Shown one piece after another: positions 35,648-43,319 of a stretch of 64,000 nucleotides of DNA. The stretch comes from Thermus thermophilus HB8 (GTDB lineage Bacteria; Deinococcota; Deinococci; Deinococcales; Thermaceae). The stretch is from the NCBI RefSeq assembly GCF_000091545.1, contig NC_006461.1, positions 1,586,304 through 1,650,303 of the forward strand, in the 5' to 3' direction. The notes under the pieces were generated by a model. That model did no database searches. It had not been told where the DNA came from and saw only the letters and a list, made by a program, of their open reading frames with translations. The translations under genes were made by a program, and so were the position numbers. Position 1 is the first letter of the stretch, and every line of letters starts with the position of its first letter.

Positions 35648-36263
35648 AGGCGAGCCCCGCCACGTGAGGGGCCACCACGGGAAGGGGGAGGGGAAAGGCT
35701 TCCGCCTCCACCCGGGGAAAGCGGGCCTGGATTAGGGCGAGGGTCTCGCGGTTCGGGTGGCACCCGTCCCCGAAGAAGGCGAAGAAGGGTGTGGCCACCT
35801 CCTGGAGGAAGCGCAGGGGGGTCCGCTTGGGGGCCGCCACGTGCTCCAGGAAGAGGTAGGCCCCGCCCGGCCGCAAGACCCGGTGGACCTCTTCTATGGC
35901 CTTTTCGGGGTCCGCCACGGAGCAGAGGACCAGGGTGGCCACCACCAGGTCCACGCTTCCCCCGGGGAGGGGAATGGCCTCGGCCCGCCCGGGGAGCAGG
36001 GTAAGGGCGAGGCCCCGCTTCCTCGCCTCCTCCCTTAGGCGGGGGTGGAAGAAAGGGTTGGGCTCGAGGGCCAGGTACGCCACCCCCTCGGGCAGGTGGG
36101 CCAGATTGGTTCCGGGCCCGGGACCGATCTCCAGAACCCTTTCCGGCCGCGCCCGCCTAAGGGCCTCCCGAAAAAGGGCCCGCTTCCTTTCCGCCACCAA
36201 CGCCTCGTGCCGGGCGGAAAGGCCGGGGTAAAGGTGGGCAAAAAGACGTTTTCGCCAAAGCAC
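35601..36263 (-). CDS. Class I SAM-dependent methyltransferase
   Basis: The 220-residue protein has motif I VLEIGPGPGTNLAHL, motif II LALEPNPFF, and later motifs VDLVVATLVLCSVADP and LRPGGAYLFLEH, as in METTL7/UbiE-like enzymes. The substrate is unknown. The start is GTG at 36263, with TATGGT 6 bases before it. It is the only minus-strand gene inside the copper island and shares its promoter region with the divergent SHOCT gene. Confidence 0.8.
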   Translation of the reverse strand: MLWRKRLFAHLYPGLSARHEALVAERKRALFREALRRARPERVLEIGPGPGTNLAHLPEGVAYLALEPNPFFHPRLREEARKRGLALTLLPGRAEAIPLPGGSVDLVVATLVLCSVADPEKAIEEVHRVLRPGGAYLFLEHVAAPKRTPLRFLQEVATPFFAFFGDGCHPNRETLALIQARFPRVEAEAFPLPLPVVAPHVAGLAFKEGGSGGSLQGPWA

Positions 36264-36306
36264 GCCTCCACCATACTCCGGCCCCGGTAAGCCCGGACTA
36301 AGCGCG

Positions 36307-36339
36307 CTTTACGCAAGCTTAACAATACCGGGCTAGGGT
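36307..36339 (+). promoter_or_regulatory. Copy C of the island motif with -10, upstream of the second SHOCT gene
   Basis: CTTTAC (36307-36312), GCAAG, CTTAAC (36318-36323), 10 bases, TAGGGT (36334-36339). Spacing to the -10 and the -10 itself are the same as in copy B. A ribosome-binding site GGAGGTG and ATG at 36357 follow. Confidence 0.68.
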
Positions 36340-36356
36340 ATAGGTGGAGGTGAACG

Positions 36357-36602
36357 ATGGGCATGATGGGTTGGGGTGGAATGGGCGGCTTCGGAGGCTT
36401 CTTCGGGCTTTTCAACATGCTCCTCTTCCTGGCCCTTTTGGCCTTCCTGGTCTACCTGGGCTTCAGGGCCCTGGAGCGGTGGGAGGGCCGCAAGGGAAAG
36501 GACGAGGCCTTGGAAGCCCTTAGGCTCCGCTACGCTAAAGGAGAGCTGGCCGAGGAGACCTTTAAAAAGCTCAAGAGGGAGCTGGAAGGAGGGGAGGCAT
36601 GA
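36357..36602 (+). CDS. SHOCT-domain membrane protein with Gly/Met-rich start (copy 2)
   Basis: The 81-residue protein begins MGMMGWGGMGGFGGFFG, followed by one membrane helix (about 18-38) and a SHOCT tail (LRLRYAKGELAEETFKKLKREL). Methionine-rich termini often bind Cu(I). It is first in a unit with the Met-rich PepSY-like protein, which it overlaps by 4 bases. Confidence 0.75.
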   Translation: MGMMGWGGMGGFGGFFGLFNMLLFLALLAFLVYLGFRALERWEGRKGKDEALEALRLRYAKGELAEETFKKLKRELEGGEA

Positions 36603-37234
36603 AACGGACCGGTCTGGTTTTGGGGTTGACGGCCCTCGGGCTTTTGGGGCTCGCCCTCACCCAGGGCATGATGGGAGGCTACGGCCCCGGCTATGGGATG
36701 ATGGGCCCCGGAATGATGGGGATGGGCATGGGCGGCATGGGCATGATGGCCGTATACCCCCCCGAAGCGAAGCCCATCCCCGAGGAGGTGGCCAAGGCCC
36801 GGATGGAGGCCTACGCCAAGCGGCTTTACCCGGGCGCGCGCCTTAAGGACTTCATGGCCTTCAGCCAGAACTACTACGCCCAAGTGGTGGACGAGCGGGG
36901 CCAGGGGCTTTTTGAGCTCATCGCCGACCGCTACACCGGGGTGGTCTCCCCGGAACCCGGGCCCAACATGATGTGGAACACCCGCTACGGAATGCACGGC
37001 CCCATCCAGGCCCCGGTGCGCTACGGCCTCGAGGAGGCCAAGAAGCTGGCCGAAGCCTTTCTCAAGGGCTTCCTCCCCGGGGCCCGGGTCATAGAGGAGG
37101 GCGCCTTCCCCGGGTACTACACCTTTGACTTCGGCCGCAAAGAGGTGGAGGGGATGCTTTCCGTGAACGCCTACACCGGGGAGGTCTGGGTCCACACCTG
37201 GCACGGCCCCTTCCTCGGCGGGCACGAGGAGTAG
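36599..37234 (+). CDS. Secreted Met-rich PepSY-like protein, probable copper binder
   Basis: The 211-residue protein has a signal peptide, then a striking Met/Gly-rich stretch (residues about 22-50: QGMMGGYGPGYGMMGPGMMG and GMGMGGMGMMA), followed by two repeats resembling PepSY domains (NYYAQVVDERGQGLFELIADRYTGVV and YYTFDFGRKEVEGMLSVNAYTGEV). The Met stretch is a likely extracytoplasmic Cu(I) site. It lies in the operon driven by copy C of the motif. Confidence 0.75.
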   Translation: MKRTGLVLGLTALGLLGLALTQGMMGGYGPGYGMMGPGMMGMGMGGMGMMAVYPPEAKPIPEEVAKARMEAYAKRLYPGARLKDFMAFSQNYYAQVVDERGQGLFELIADRYTGVVSPEPGPNMMWNTRYGMHGPIQAPVRYGLEEAKKLAEAFLKGFLPGARVIEEGAFPGYYTFDFGRKEVEGMLSVNAYTGEVWVHTWHGPFLGGHEE

Positions 37235-37256
37235 ACTATAGGGGTAGGAGGTATCT

Positions 37257-37646
37257 ATGACCGGGATGCGCAAGACCTTAAAGGCCACCCTCGCCGAAGC
37301 GCGCGCCCAGGTGGAGGCCGCCCTAAAAGAGGAAGGCTTCGGGATCCTGACCGAGATTGACGTGGCCGCCACCCTAAAGGCCAAACTCGGCCTGGAAAAG
37401 CCCCCCTACCTGATCCTCGGGGCCTGCAACCCGAACCTGGCGGCGCGGGCCCTCGAGGCCCTTCCGGAGATCGGCCTCCTCCTCCCCTGCAACGTGGTGC
37501 TCCGGGAGGCCGAGGAGGGGGTGGAGGTCCTAATCCAGGACCCCAAGGAGATGTTCCGGGTCCTCCCCGAGGCCACCCAAAGGGCCCTCGCCCCCGTGGC
37601 CGAGGAGGCCCGCACCAGGCTCTCCCGGGCCCTTTCCCGGCTCTGA
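37257..37646 (+). CDS. DUF302 family protein
   Basis: The 129-residue protein matches DUF302: TLAEARAQVEAALKEEGFGILTEIDV, then YLILGACNPNLAARALEALPEIGLLLPCNVVL, and a dimer-forming end. DUF302 proteins are small homodimers often found with copper and sulfur genes; the metal or ligand is not established. The conserved Cys pair (GACNP, LLPCN) could bind metal. GGAGGTATCT precedes the ATG, and ACTATA nearby may be a minor promoter. Confidence 0.8.
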   Translation: MTGMRKTLKATLAEARAQVEAALKEEGFGILTEIDVAATLKAKLGLEKPPYLILGACNPNLAARALEALPEIGLLLPCNVVLREAEEGVEVLIQDPKEMFRVLPEATQRALAPVAEEARTRLSRALSRL

Positions 37647-37675
37647 AGCCCCTTCCCGCTTTCTCTTCCCCACCG

Positions 37676-37700
37676 CCCCTCCCCCAGGGAGGGGTAGGCT
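37676..37700 (+). promoter_or_regulatory. G-tract palindrome next to a -10 element upstream of copB
   Basis: CCCCTCC (37676-37682) and GGAGGGG (37688-37694) form an inverted repeat, directly followed by TAGGCT (37695-37700), which could be the copB -10. The right half plus TA (GGGGTA) matches the end of the CsoR operator. A second CsoR-type site is possible; a terminator for the DUF302 gene is the alternative. Confidence 0.45.
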
Positions 37701-37725
37701 TTTAGAAAAGCGAAGGAGGGCCCCG

Positions 37726-39801
37726 ATGAAGGACAAGCCTACTGGTCACGCACACGAGCATCGTCACCATCCTTCCCACTCCAAACCCGAGCACGCGCCC
37801 CCCTCTGGGGGGCACGCTTCCCGCACAGGCCACGGCAAGCACGCCGGCCATACCCCGGAGATGTTCCGGGACCGCTTTTTCGTAAGCCTCCTCCTCACCC
37901 TCCCCATCCTCTACTTCTCCGAGCAGCTCCAGACCTGGCTCGGCTACCGGGCGTTGGCCTTCCCGGGAAGCGCCTGGGTGAACCCCGTCTTGGGCACGAT
38001 CCTTTACTTCTACGGGGGCCTGGTCTTCCTAAAGGGGGCCCTGGGGGAGCTCCGCGAGCGGGCGCCGGGCATGATGACCCTCATCGCTTTGGCCATCACC
38101 GTGGCCTACGGCTACAGCCTCGCCGTCTCCTTGGGGCTTCCCGGCATGCCCTTTTACTGGGAGCTCGCCACGCTCATAGACGTCATGCTCCTCGGCCACT
38201 GGCTGGAGATGGCCTCGGTGCAGGCGGCAAGCCGAGCCCTGGAGGAGCTCGCCAAGCTCATGCCCGCCACCGCCCACAGGATCACGGGGGACCGCATAGA
38301 GGATGTCCCCGTCACCGCCCTGAAGGAGGGGGACCTCATCCTCGTCCGCCCGGGAGAACAGGTGCCCGCGGACGGGGTGGTGGAGGAAGGGGCCTCCAGC
38401 GTGAACGAGGCCTTCCTCACCGGGGAGTCCCGGCCCGTGCCCAAAGGCGTGGGGGACGAGGTCCTCGCCGGCGCGGTGAACGGGGAAGGGAGCCTCAAGG
38501 TCCGGGTCACGCGCACGGGCGAGGCCACCACCCTAAGCCAGGTGATGCGGCTGGTGCAGGAGGCCCAGGCCTCCCGGAGCCGCTTCCAGGCCCTGGCGGA
38601 CCGGGCCGCGGGGTGGCTCTTCTACATCGCCGTGGCCCTGGGCATGCTCACCTTCCTCGTCTGGCTCGCCCTGGGACGGGACTTCAACTTCGCCCTCTCC
38701 CTGGCGGTCACCGTGCTCGTCATCGCCTGCCCCCACGCCCTAGGCCTCGCCATCCCTCTGGTCACCGTGAACGCCACGGCCCTCGCCGCGAAAAACGGCA
38801 TCCTGGTGCGGAACCGCGAGGCGTTTGAGCGGGGCCGGGAGATCCGCTTCGTAGCCTTGGACAAGACGGGGACCCTCACCGAGGGGCGCTTCGCCGTCCG
38901 GGCGGTCTACGCCCACGAGACCTCGGAGGAGGAGGCCCTCTCCCTGGCGGCGGCCCTCGAGGCCCTCTCGGAGCACCCCTTGGCCCAGGCCATCGTGGAA
39001 GCGGCGGAAGGCAAGGGGCTTCCCCGCCCTGAGGTCCGGGACTTCCAGGCGGTCCCCGGAAAAGGCGTGGAGGGCACCTTGGGGGGCAAGCGGTACCGGG
39101 TGGGCCGGCCCGAGTGGGCGGAGGAGCTCGGCCTAAAGGTCTCCGAGCCCTTGAAGCGGGGGCTGAAGGAGGCCGAGGCCCGCGGGGAAAGCGTGGTGGC
39201 CCTGATGGACGAGGCGCGGGTTTTGGCCTTGCTCGCCTTGGCCGACCGCATCCGCCCCTCCGCCAAGGAGGCCATCCGGCGCCTTAAGGCCATGGGGATC
39301 ACCCCCGTCATGATCACCGGGGACGCCGAGGCCGTGGCCAGGACCGTGGCCCAGGAGCTGGGGATAGAACGCTACCACGCCCGGGTCCTCCCGGAGGACA
39401 AGGCCCGGCGGGTGCGGGAGCTCAAACGGGAGGGCCCCACCGCTTTCGTCGGCGACGGCATCAACGACGCCCCCGCCCTCCTCGAGGCCGACCTCGGCAT
39501 CGCCATCGGGGCGGGGACCAACGTGGCCATAGAGGCGGCGGACCTCGTTCTGGTGGAGAGCGACCCCCTGGACGTGGTCCGCGCCCTGACGCTCGCCCGG
39601 GCCACCCACGCCAAGATGGTGCAGAACCTCTTCTGGGCCACGGGCTACAACGCCATCGCCCTGCCTTTGGCCGCCGGGGTGGCCTACCCTTGGGGAATCG
39701 TCCTCTCCCCGGCGGTGGGGGCCCTCCTCATGAGCCTCTCCACGGTGGCGGTGGCGGTGAACGCCATGCTCCTCCGCCGCGCCGCCCTAACCGCCCTCTA
39801 A
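37726..39801 (+). CDS. copB: CopB-type copper P1B ATPase
   Basis: The 691-residue pump has a His-rich N-terminus (GHAHEHRHHPSHSKPEHAP, residues 7-45), the CPH metal motif IACPHALGLAIP that defines CopB, and the ATPase motifs FLTGESRP, DKTGTLTEG, SEHPLAQA and GDGINDAPAL. CopB pumps are linked to Cu(II)/Ag or a second Cu(I) pathway; T. thermophilus is known to have both CopA and CopB. The ribosome-binding site GAAGGAGG is clear. Confidence 0.93.
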   Translation: MKDKPTGHAHEHRHHPSHSKPEHAPPSGGHASRTGHGKHAGHTPEMFRDRFFVSLLLTLPILYFSEQLQTWLGYRALAFPGSAWVNPVLGTILYFYGGLVFLKGALGELRERAPGMMTLIALAITVAYGYSLAVSLGLPGMPFYWELATLIDVMLLGHWLEMASVQAASRALEELAKLMPATAHRITGDRIEDVPVTALKEGDLILVRPGEQVPADGVVEEGASSVNEAFLTGESRPVPKGVGDEVLAGAVNGEGSLKVRVTRTGEATTLSQVMRLVQEAQASRSRFQALADRAAGWLFYIAVALGMLTFLVWLALGRDFNFALSLAVTVLVIACPHALGLAIPLVTVNATALAAKNGILVRNREAFERGREIRFVALDKTGTLTEGRFAVRAVYAHETSEEEALSLAAALEALSEHPLAQAIVEAAEGKGLPRPEVRDFQAVPGKGVEGTLGGKRYRVGRPEWAEELGLKVSEPLKRGLKEAEARGESVVALMDEARVLALLALADRIRPSAKEAIRRLKAMGITPVMITGDAEAVARTVAQELGIERYHARVLPEDKARRVRELKREGPTAFVGDGINDAPALLEADLGIAIGAGTNVAIEAADLVLVESDPLDVVRALTLARATHAKMVQNLFWATGYNAIALPLAAGVAYPWGIVLSPAVGALLMSLSTVAVAVNAMLLRRAALTAL

Positions 39802-39836
39802 CCCCTCCGGTCTACCCTAAGGCCAGGAGGTGGGAG

Positions 39837-40073
39837 ATGACGGCATGGGCCCACGGGTGGTACGGCTACGCCCCCCACATGGGCTTGGAAGTTTGGGGCT
39901 GGCTTTGGCCCTTCCTTTGGCTGGGGCTTCTGGTTCTCGGGGTGTACCTGGTGGCCCGCGCCCTTACTCGCCGGGAAAGGACGGACCGGGCCCTGGAGAT
40001 CCTGAGGGAGCGGTACGCCAGAGGGGAAATAGACAAGGAGACCTTTGAGCGCATGAAACGGGACCTCGCCTAA
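39837..40073 (+). CDS. SHOCT-domain membrane protein (copy 3)
   Basis: The 78-residue protein starts MTAWAHGWYGYAPHMGLEVWGW, has one membrane helix (about 25-45) and ends with RYARGEIDKETFERMKRDLA, the same 20 residues as copy 1. The ribosome-binding site AGGAGGTGGG precedes the ATG. It follows copB by 35 bases and closes the copper island. Confidence 0.75.
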   Translation: MTAWAHGWYGYAPHMGLEVWGWLWPFLWLGLLVLGVYLVARALTRRERTDRALEILRERYARGEIDKETFERMKRDLA

Positions 40074-40124
40074 GCGCCCGTCTGGGCCCCTCTAAGGGGT
40101 AGGGGCAGGGCGTAAACTTAGGGC

Positions 40125-41339
40125 ATGGACCTAAGCGCCCTGAGGGAGGACTTCCCCCTCTTCGCCCAGCGCCCGGAGCTCGTCTACCTGGACTCCGCCG
40201 CCACGAGCCAGAAGCCCAGGCGGGTCATAGAGGCCCTGAGGCGCTACTACGAGACCTTGAACGCCAACGTCCACCGGGGGGCCTACCGGCTCTCCGCCGA
40301 GGCCACCGAGGCCTACGAGGAGGCGCGGAGGCGCCTGGCCCGCTTTCTCAACGCCGAGCCCAAGGAGATCGTCTTTGTGCGCAACACCACCGAGGCCATG
40401 AACCTGGTGGCCTACGCCTGGGGCCTTAGGAACCTTAAGGAGGGGGACGAGGTCCTGGTCACGGAGATGGAGCACCATGCGGGCCTCGTCCCCTGGCACC
40501 TGGTGGCAGGCCTCACCGGGGCCAAGGTGAAGGCCATCCCCCTCACCGAGGAGGGAAGGCTGGACCTAAGCGCCCTGGAGGACCTTCTCACGGAGAGGAC
40601 CCGGGTGGTCTCCCTGGTCCACATGTCCAACGTCCTCGGCACCATCAACCCCGTGGCCGAGATCGCAAGGAGGGCCAAGGAGGCCGGGGCCCTCGTGGTG
40701 GTGGACGGGGCCCAGTCCGCCCCCCACCTCCCCGTGGACGTCAAGGCCCTTGGCGCCGACTTCTTCGCCCTTTCCGGGCACAAGATGCTGGGGCCCACGG
40801 GGGCCGGGGTCCTTTGGGGGCGGTACGAGGTCCTGGAGGGGATGATGCCCTTTTTGGGGGGCGGGGAGATGATCCTCGAGGTCCACGTGGACCGGTCCAC
40901 CTACGCCCCCCCGCCCCAGCGCTTTGAGGCGGGCACCCCCCCCATCGCCGAGGCCATCGCCCTGGGGGAGGCCGCCTGCTACCTCATGGAGGTGGGGATG
41001 GAAAAGGTCTTCGCCCACGACCGGGCCCTTCTGGACTACGCCCTAAAGCGCCTGGAAGAGGTGCCGCGCCTCCGGGTCTACGGGCCTAAGGGACTGGACC
41101 GGGGCGGGGTCATCCCCTTCACCTTAGGCCGCCTCCACGCCCACGACCTCGCCACCTTCCTGGACCAGGAGGGGATCGCCGTGAGGGCGGGCCACCACTG
41201 CGCCCAGCCCCTCCACCGGAAGCTCGGCCTTGCGGCCACGGCCCGGGCGAGCTTCTACCTCTACAACACGAAGGAAGAGGTGGACCGCTTCGTGGAAGCC
41301 CTTCTAAGGATAGAGGCCAAGTACCGGGCCTGGCTATAA
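40125..41339 (+). CDS. sufS: Cysteine desulfurase SufS
   Basis: The 404-residue PLP enzyme has YLDSAATSQKP, the PLP lysine in FALSGHKMLGPTG (about 225) and the persulfide cysteine in RAGHHCAQPLH (about 361), with the short loop of group II desulfurases. It supplies sulfur to SufU for Fe-S cluster assembly. TAAACT (40113-40118) lies 6 bases before the ATG, so its mRNA is probably leaderless. Confidence 0.93.
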   Translation: MDLSALREDFPLFAQRPELVYLDSAATSQKPRRVIEALRRYYETLNANVHRGAYRLSAEATEAYEEARRRLARFLNAEPKEIVFVRNTTEAMNLVAYAWGLRNLKEGDEVLVTEMEHHAGLVPWHLVAGLTGAKVKAIPLTEEGRLDLSALEDLLTERTRVVSLVHMSNVLGTINPVAEIARRAKEAGALVVVDGAQSAPHLPVDVKALGADFFALSGHKMLGPTGAGVLWGRYEVLEGMMPFLGGGEMILEVHVDRSTYAPPPQRFEAGTPPIAEAIALGEAACYLMEVGMEKVFAHDRALLDYALKRLEEVPRLRVYGPKGLDRGGVIPFTLGRLHAHDLATFLDQEGIAVRAGHHCAQPLHRKLGLAATARASFYLYNTKEEVDRFVEALLRIEAKYRAWL

Positions 41340-41340
41340 T
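41335..41340 (+). promoter_or_regulatory. Consensus -10 of an internal leaderless promoter for sufU
   Basis: TATAAT spans the sufS stop codon (TAA at 41337-41339) and lies exactly 6 bases before the sufU ATG. No good -35 is seen. It would allow sufU to be made apart from sufS. Confidence 0.6.
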
Positions 41341-41346
41341 GGACCA

Positions 41347-41763
41347 ATGAGCGTCCTTGACGAGCTTTACCGGGAAATCCTCCTGGACCACTACCAGAGC
41401 CCCAGGAACTTCGGGGTCCTGCCCCAGGCCACCAAGCAGGCCGGGGGGATGAACCCCTCCTGCGGGGACCAGGTGGAGGTGATGGTGCTCCTGGAAGGGG
41501 ACACCATCGCCGACATCCGCTTCCAAGGCCAAGGGTGCGCCATCAGCACGGCGAGCGCCTCCCTCATGACCGAGGCGGTGAAGGGCAAAAAGGTGGCGGA
41601 GGCCCTGGAGCTTTCCCGCAAGTTCCAGGCCATGGTGGTGGAAGGCGCCCCCCCGGACCCCACCTTGGGCGACCTCCTCGCCCTCCAGGGGGTGGCCAAG
41701 CTCCCCGCCCGGGTGAAGTGCGCTACCCTGGCCTGGCACGCCCTGGAGGAGGCCCTAAGGTGA
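41347..41763 (+). CDS. sufU: Fe-S assembly / sulfur-transfer protein SufU
   Basis: The 138-residue IscU-like protein has the cysteines of the family in NPSCGDQ, GQGCAIS and VKCATLAW and the SufU-type insertion between the second and third (KFQAMVVEGAPPDPTLGDLLALQ). SufU accepts sulfur from SufS, with a zinc-dependent mechanism known in Bacillus. It overlaps the next gene by 4 bases. Confidence 0.92.
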   Translation: MSVLDELYREILLDHYQSPRNFGVLPQATKQAGGMNPSCGDQVEVMVLLEGDTIADIRFQGQGCAISTASASLMTEAVKGKKVAEALELSRKFQAMVVEGAPPDPTLGDLLALQGVAKLPARVKCATLAWHALEEALR

Positions 41764-41966
41764 AGCGCTACCCGGCCCACAAGGTGACCCCCCTTCTGGT
41801 CCAGCACCCCGACCTCATGGAGGCCTGGAAGGAGGCGGCCCAGGAGGGCAGGATCCGGGCCAAGACCCTGGGGCGGGAGAACGTGGTCATCGTGGAGGAC
41901 CCCGCCCTCATCGCCCGCCTCGAGGCCTTGGGCCTCAAGGGCGAACCCGTGGTGGAGGAAGCATGA
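41760..41966 (+). CDS. Small hypothetical protein
   Basis: From GTG 41760 (GTGA overlap with the sufU stop) there are 68 residues, basic at the start (KRYPAHKVTPLLVQHPDLMEAWKEAAQEG) and ending VVIVEDPALIARLEALGLKGE. I do not recognise it. Codon use and coupling at both ends (ATGA with the next gene) support a real gene. Confidence 0.6.
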   Translation: MKRYPAHKVTPLLVQHPDLMEAWKEAAQEGRIRAKTLGRENVVIVEDPALIARLEALGLKGEPVVEEA

Positions 41967-42673
41967 GGGGTGTGGTCTTTCTGCACGCCTTCCCCTACAG
42001 CCCCAGGATGTGGGAGGGCGAGGTGGCCCTCCTCAAGACCCGCCTCCCCGTCCTCGCCCCCCACTACCTGGGCCTTTCCCTGGGGAAGGCCGCCGAGAAG
42101 GTGCTAGGGGAGATGGACGAGGCGGGGCTGGAGCAGGCGGTCTTCGTGGGGCTCTCCATGGGAGGGTACCTCGTCTTTGAGCTCTTCCGGAAAGCCCCGG
42201 AGCGCTTCCTGGGCACGGTCCTCTCCAGCACCCGCGCGGGGCCCGACAGCGAGGAGGCCAAGCGGAACCGGTACGCCCTAAGAGAGCGGGTCCTGAAGGA
42301 CGGGGTGGGCTTTCTGCCCGAAGCCCTCCTCCCAAGCCACCTGGGCCGGACGACCCAGGCCACCAAGCCCGAGGTGGTGGAGAAGGTCAGGGCGATCATT
42401 CTAGAGGCGAGCCCCGAGGCCGTGGCGGAAACCCTCGTGGCCCTCGCGGAAAGGCCCGACTCCACCCCCCTCCTTTCCCGGATGCAGGTGCCCGCCCTGG
42501 TCCTCGTGGGGGAGGAGGACACCCTCACCCCCCCGGAGGAGGCCCGGCGCATGTGGAAGGCCCTCCCCGACGCCCGCATGCTCATCCTCCCGGAGACGGG
42601 CCACCTCGCCAACCTGGAAAACCCCAAGGCCTTCCGCACCGCCCTTTTGGGCTTCCTCGCCGAGTTCTTTTAG
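41963..42673 (+). CDS. Alpha/beta hydrolase
   Basis: The 236-residue enzyme has the oxyanion loop FLHAFPYSPRMW, the nucleophile elbow GLSMGG (Ser about 61), an acid in VGEEDTLTPP and the catalytic His in LPETGHLANLE. It resembles esterases and MhpC/BioH-type hydrolases; the substrate is unknown. It meets the Uma2 gene tail to tail with overlapping stops. Confidence 0.82.
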   Translation: MRGVVFLHAFPYSPRMWEGEVALLKTRLPVLAPHYLGLSLGKAAEKVLGEMDEAGLEQAVFVGLSMGGYLVFELFRKAPERFLGTVLSSTRAGPDSEEAKRNRYALRERVLKDGVGFLPEALLPSHLGRTTQATKPEVVEKVRAIILEASPEAVAETLVALAERPDSTPLLSRMQVPALVLVGEEDTLTPPEEARRMWKALPDARMLILPETGHLANLENPKAFRTALLGFLAEFF

Positions 42674-43206
42674 AGCCGGAAGGCGTCCTCCAGGGTCAGG
42701 CGAAGGTCCAGGCAGGGCACGTCCACCTCCTCGCCCTCCTCCTCCACGAACCCCTCCGGGGTGAGGCGGTAGGCGGTAAAGCGGCGCCTCTCCGGGTCCA
42801 CCAGGAGGTAGACCTGGAGGCTATCCAGACTCAGGTACATGGCCCGTTTCTCCCTGCGGTCCAAGGCCTCGGTGGCGGGGGAGAGGACCTCCACCACAGC
42901 ACAGGGGGCTTCCTCGTAGTAGGGGTGGGGCGGGCCTTCCCCGCAGACCACCATCACGTCCGGGTAGTAGACCGCCTCGTCCCGGATGCGGAGCTTCATG
43001 TCGCTCATGTAGACCCGGCACCCCCGGGGCCTGGCCGCCTCCAGGAAGCGGGCGGCGATGTTCAGGGCCACGCGGTTGTGGAGGGCGCTGGCCCCGGCCA
43101 TGGCGTAGGGGAAGCCCCGGTAGAACTCCCGCTTCACGGGGCTTTCCGCCTCCTCCTCCAGGTAGCGCTCCAGGGAAAGGGGCTTTCGGGCAAGCATTTT
43201 CTCCAT
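42670..43206 (-). CDS. Uma2 family endonuclease
   Basis: The 178-residue protein starts MEKMLARKPLSLERYLEEEAE (ribosome-binding site GGAGGT) and has the Uma2 hallmarks REFYRGFPYAMAGASALHNRVALNI, YYPDVMVVCGEG and CAVVEVLSPATEALDRREK, giving the D...ExV nuclease-like core. The biological role of Uma2 proteins is uncertain; they are abundant in Thermus. Second copy in the window. Confidence 0.78.
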   Translation of the reverse strand: MEKMLARKPLSLERYLEEEAESPVKREFYRGFPYAMAGASALHNRVALNIAARFLEAARPRGCRVYMSDMKLRIRDEAVYYPDVMVVCGEGPPHPYYEEAPCAVVEVLSPATEALDRREKRAMYLSLDSLQVYLLVDPERRRFTAYRLTPEGFVEEEGEEVDVPCLDLRLTLEDAFRL

Positions 43207-43286
43207 GCTACCTCCGGACCCCCTCCCCTTTCGCTTCCTTCGCCCGGCTGGCCCGAGGAAGCCCCTTGAAAACCCTTTGCCGGGGC

Positions 43287-43314
43287 CCCCATGCCGGCTT
43301 GCGCCGGCATGGGG
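43287..43314 (-). terminator. Terminator-like hairpin after gpsA
   Basis: A perfect 12-bp stem (CCCCATGCCGGC and its complement) with a GCAA loop on the minus strand starts 5 bases after the gpsA stop, followed by GCCCCGGCAAAGGGTTTT. It is almost identical to the hairpin after relA. Confidence 0.75.
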
Positions 43315-43319
43315 TGGCC

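Noticed and set aside
41335..41347. A ribosome-binding site for sufU.
   Set aside because: The bases before the ATG are TATAATGGACCA, which fit a -10 element rather than an anti-16S match.
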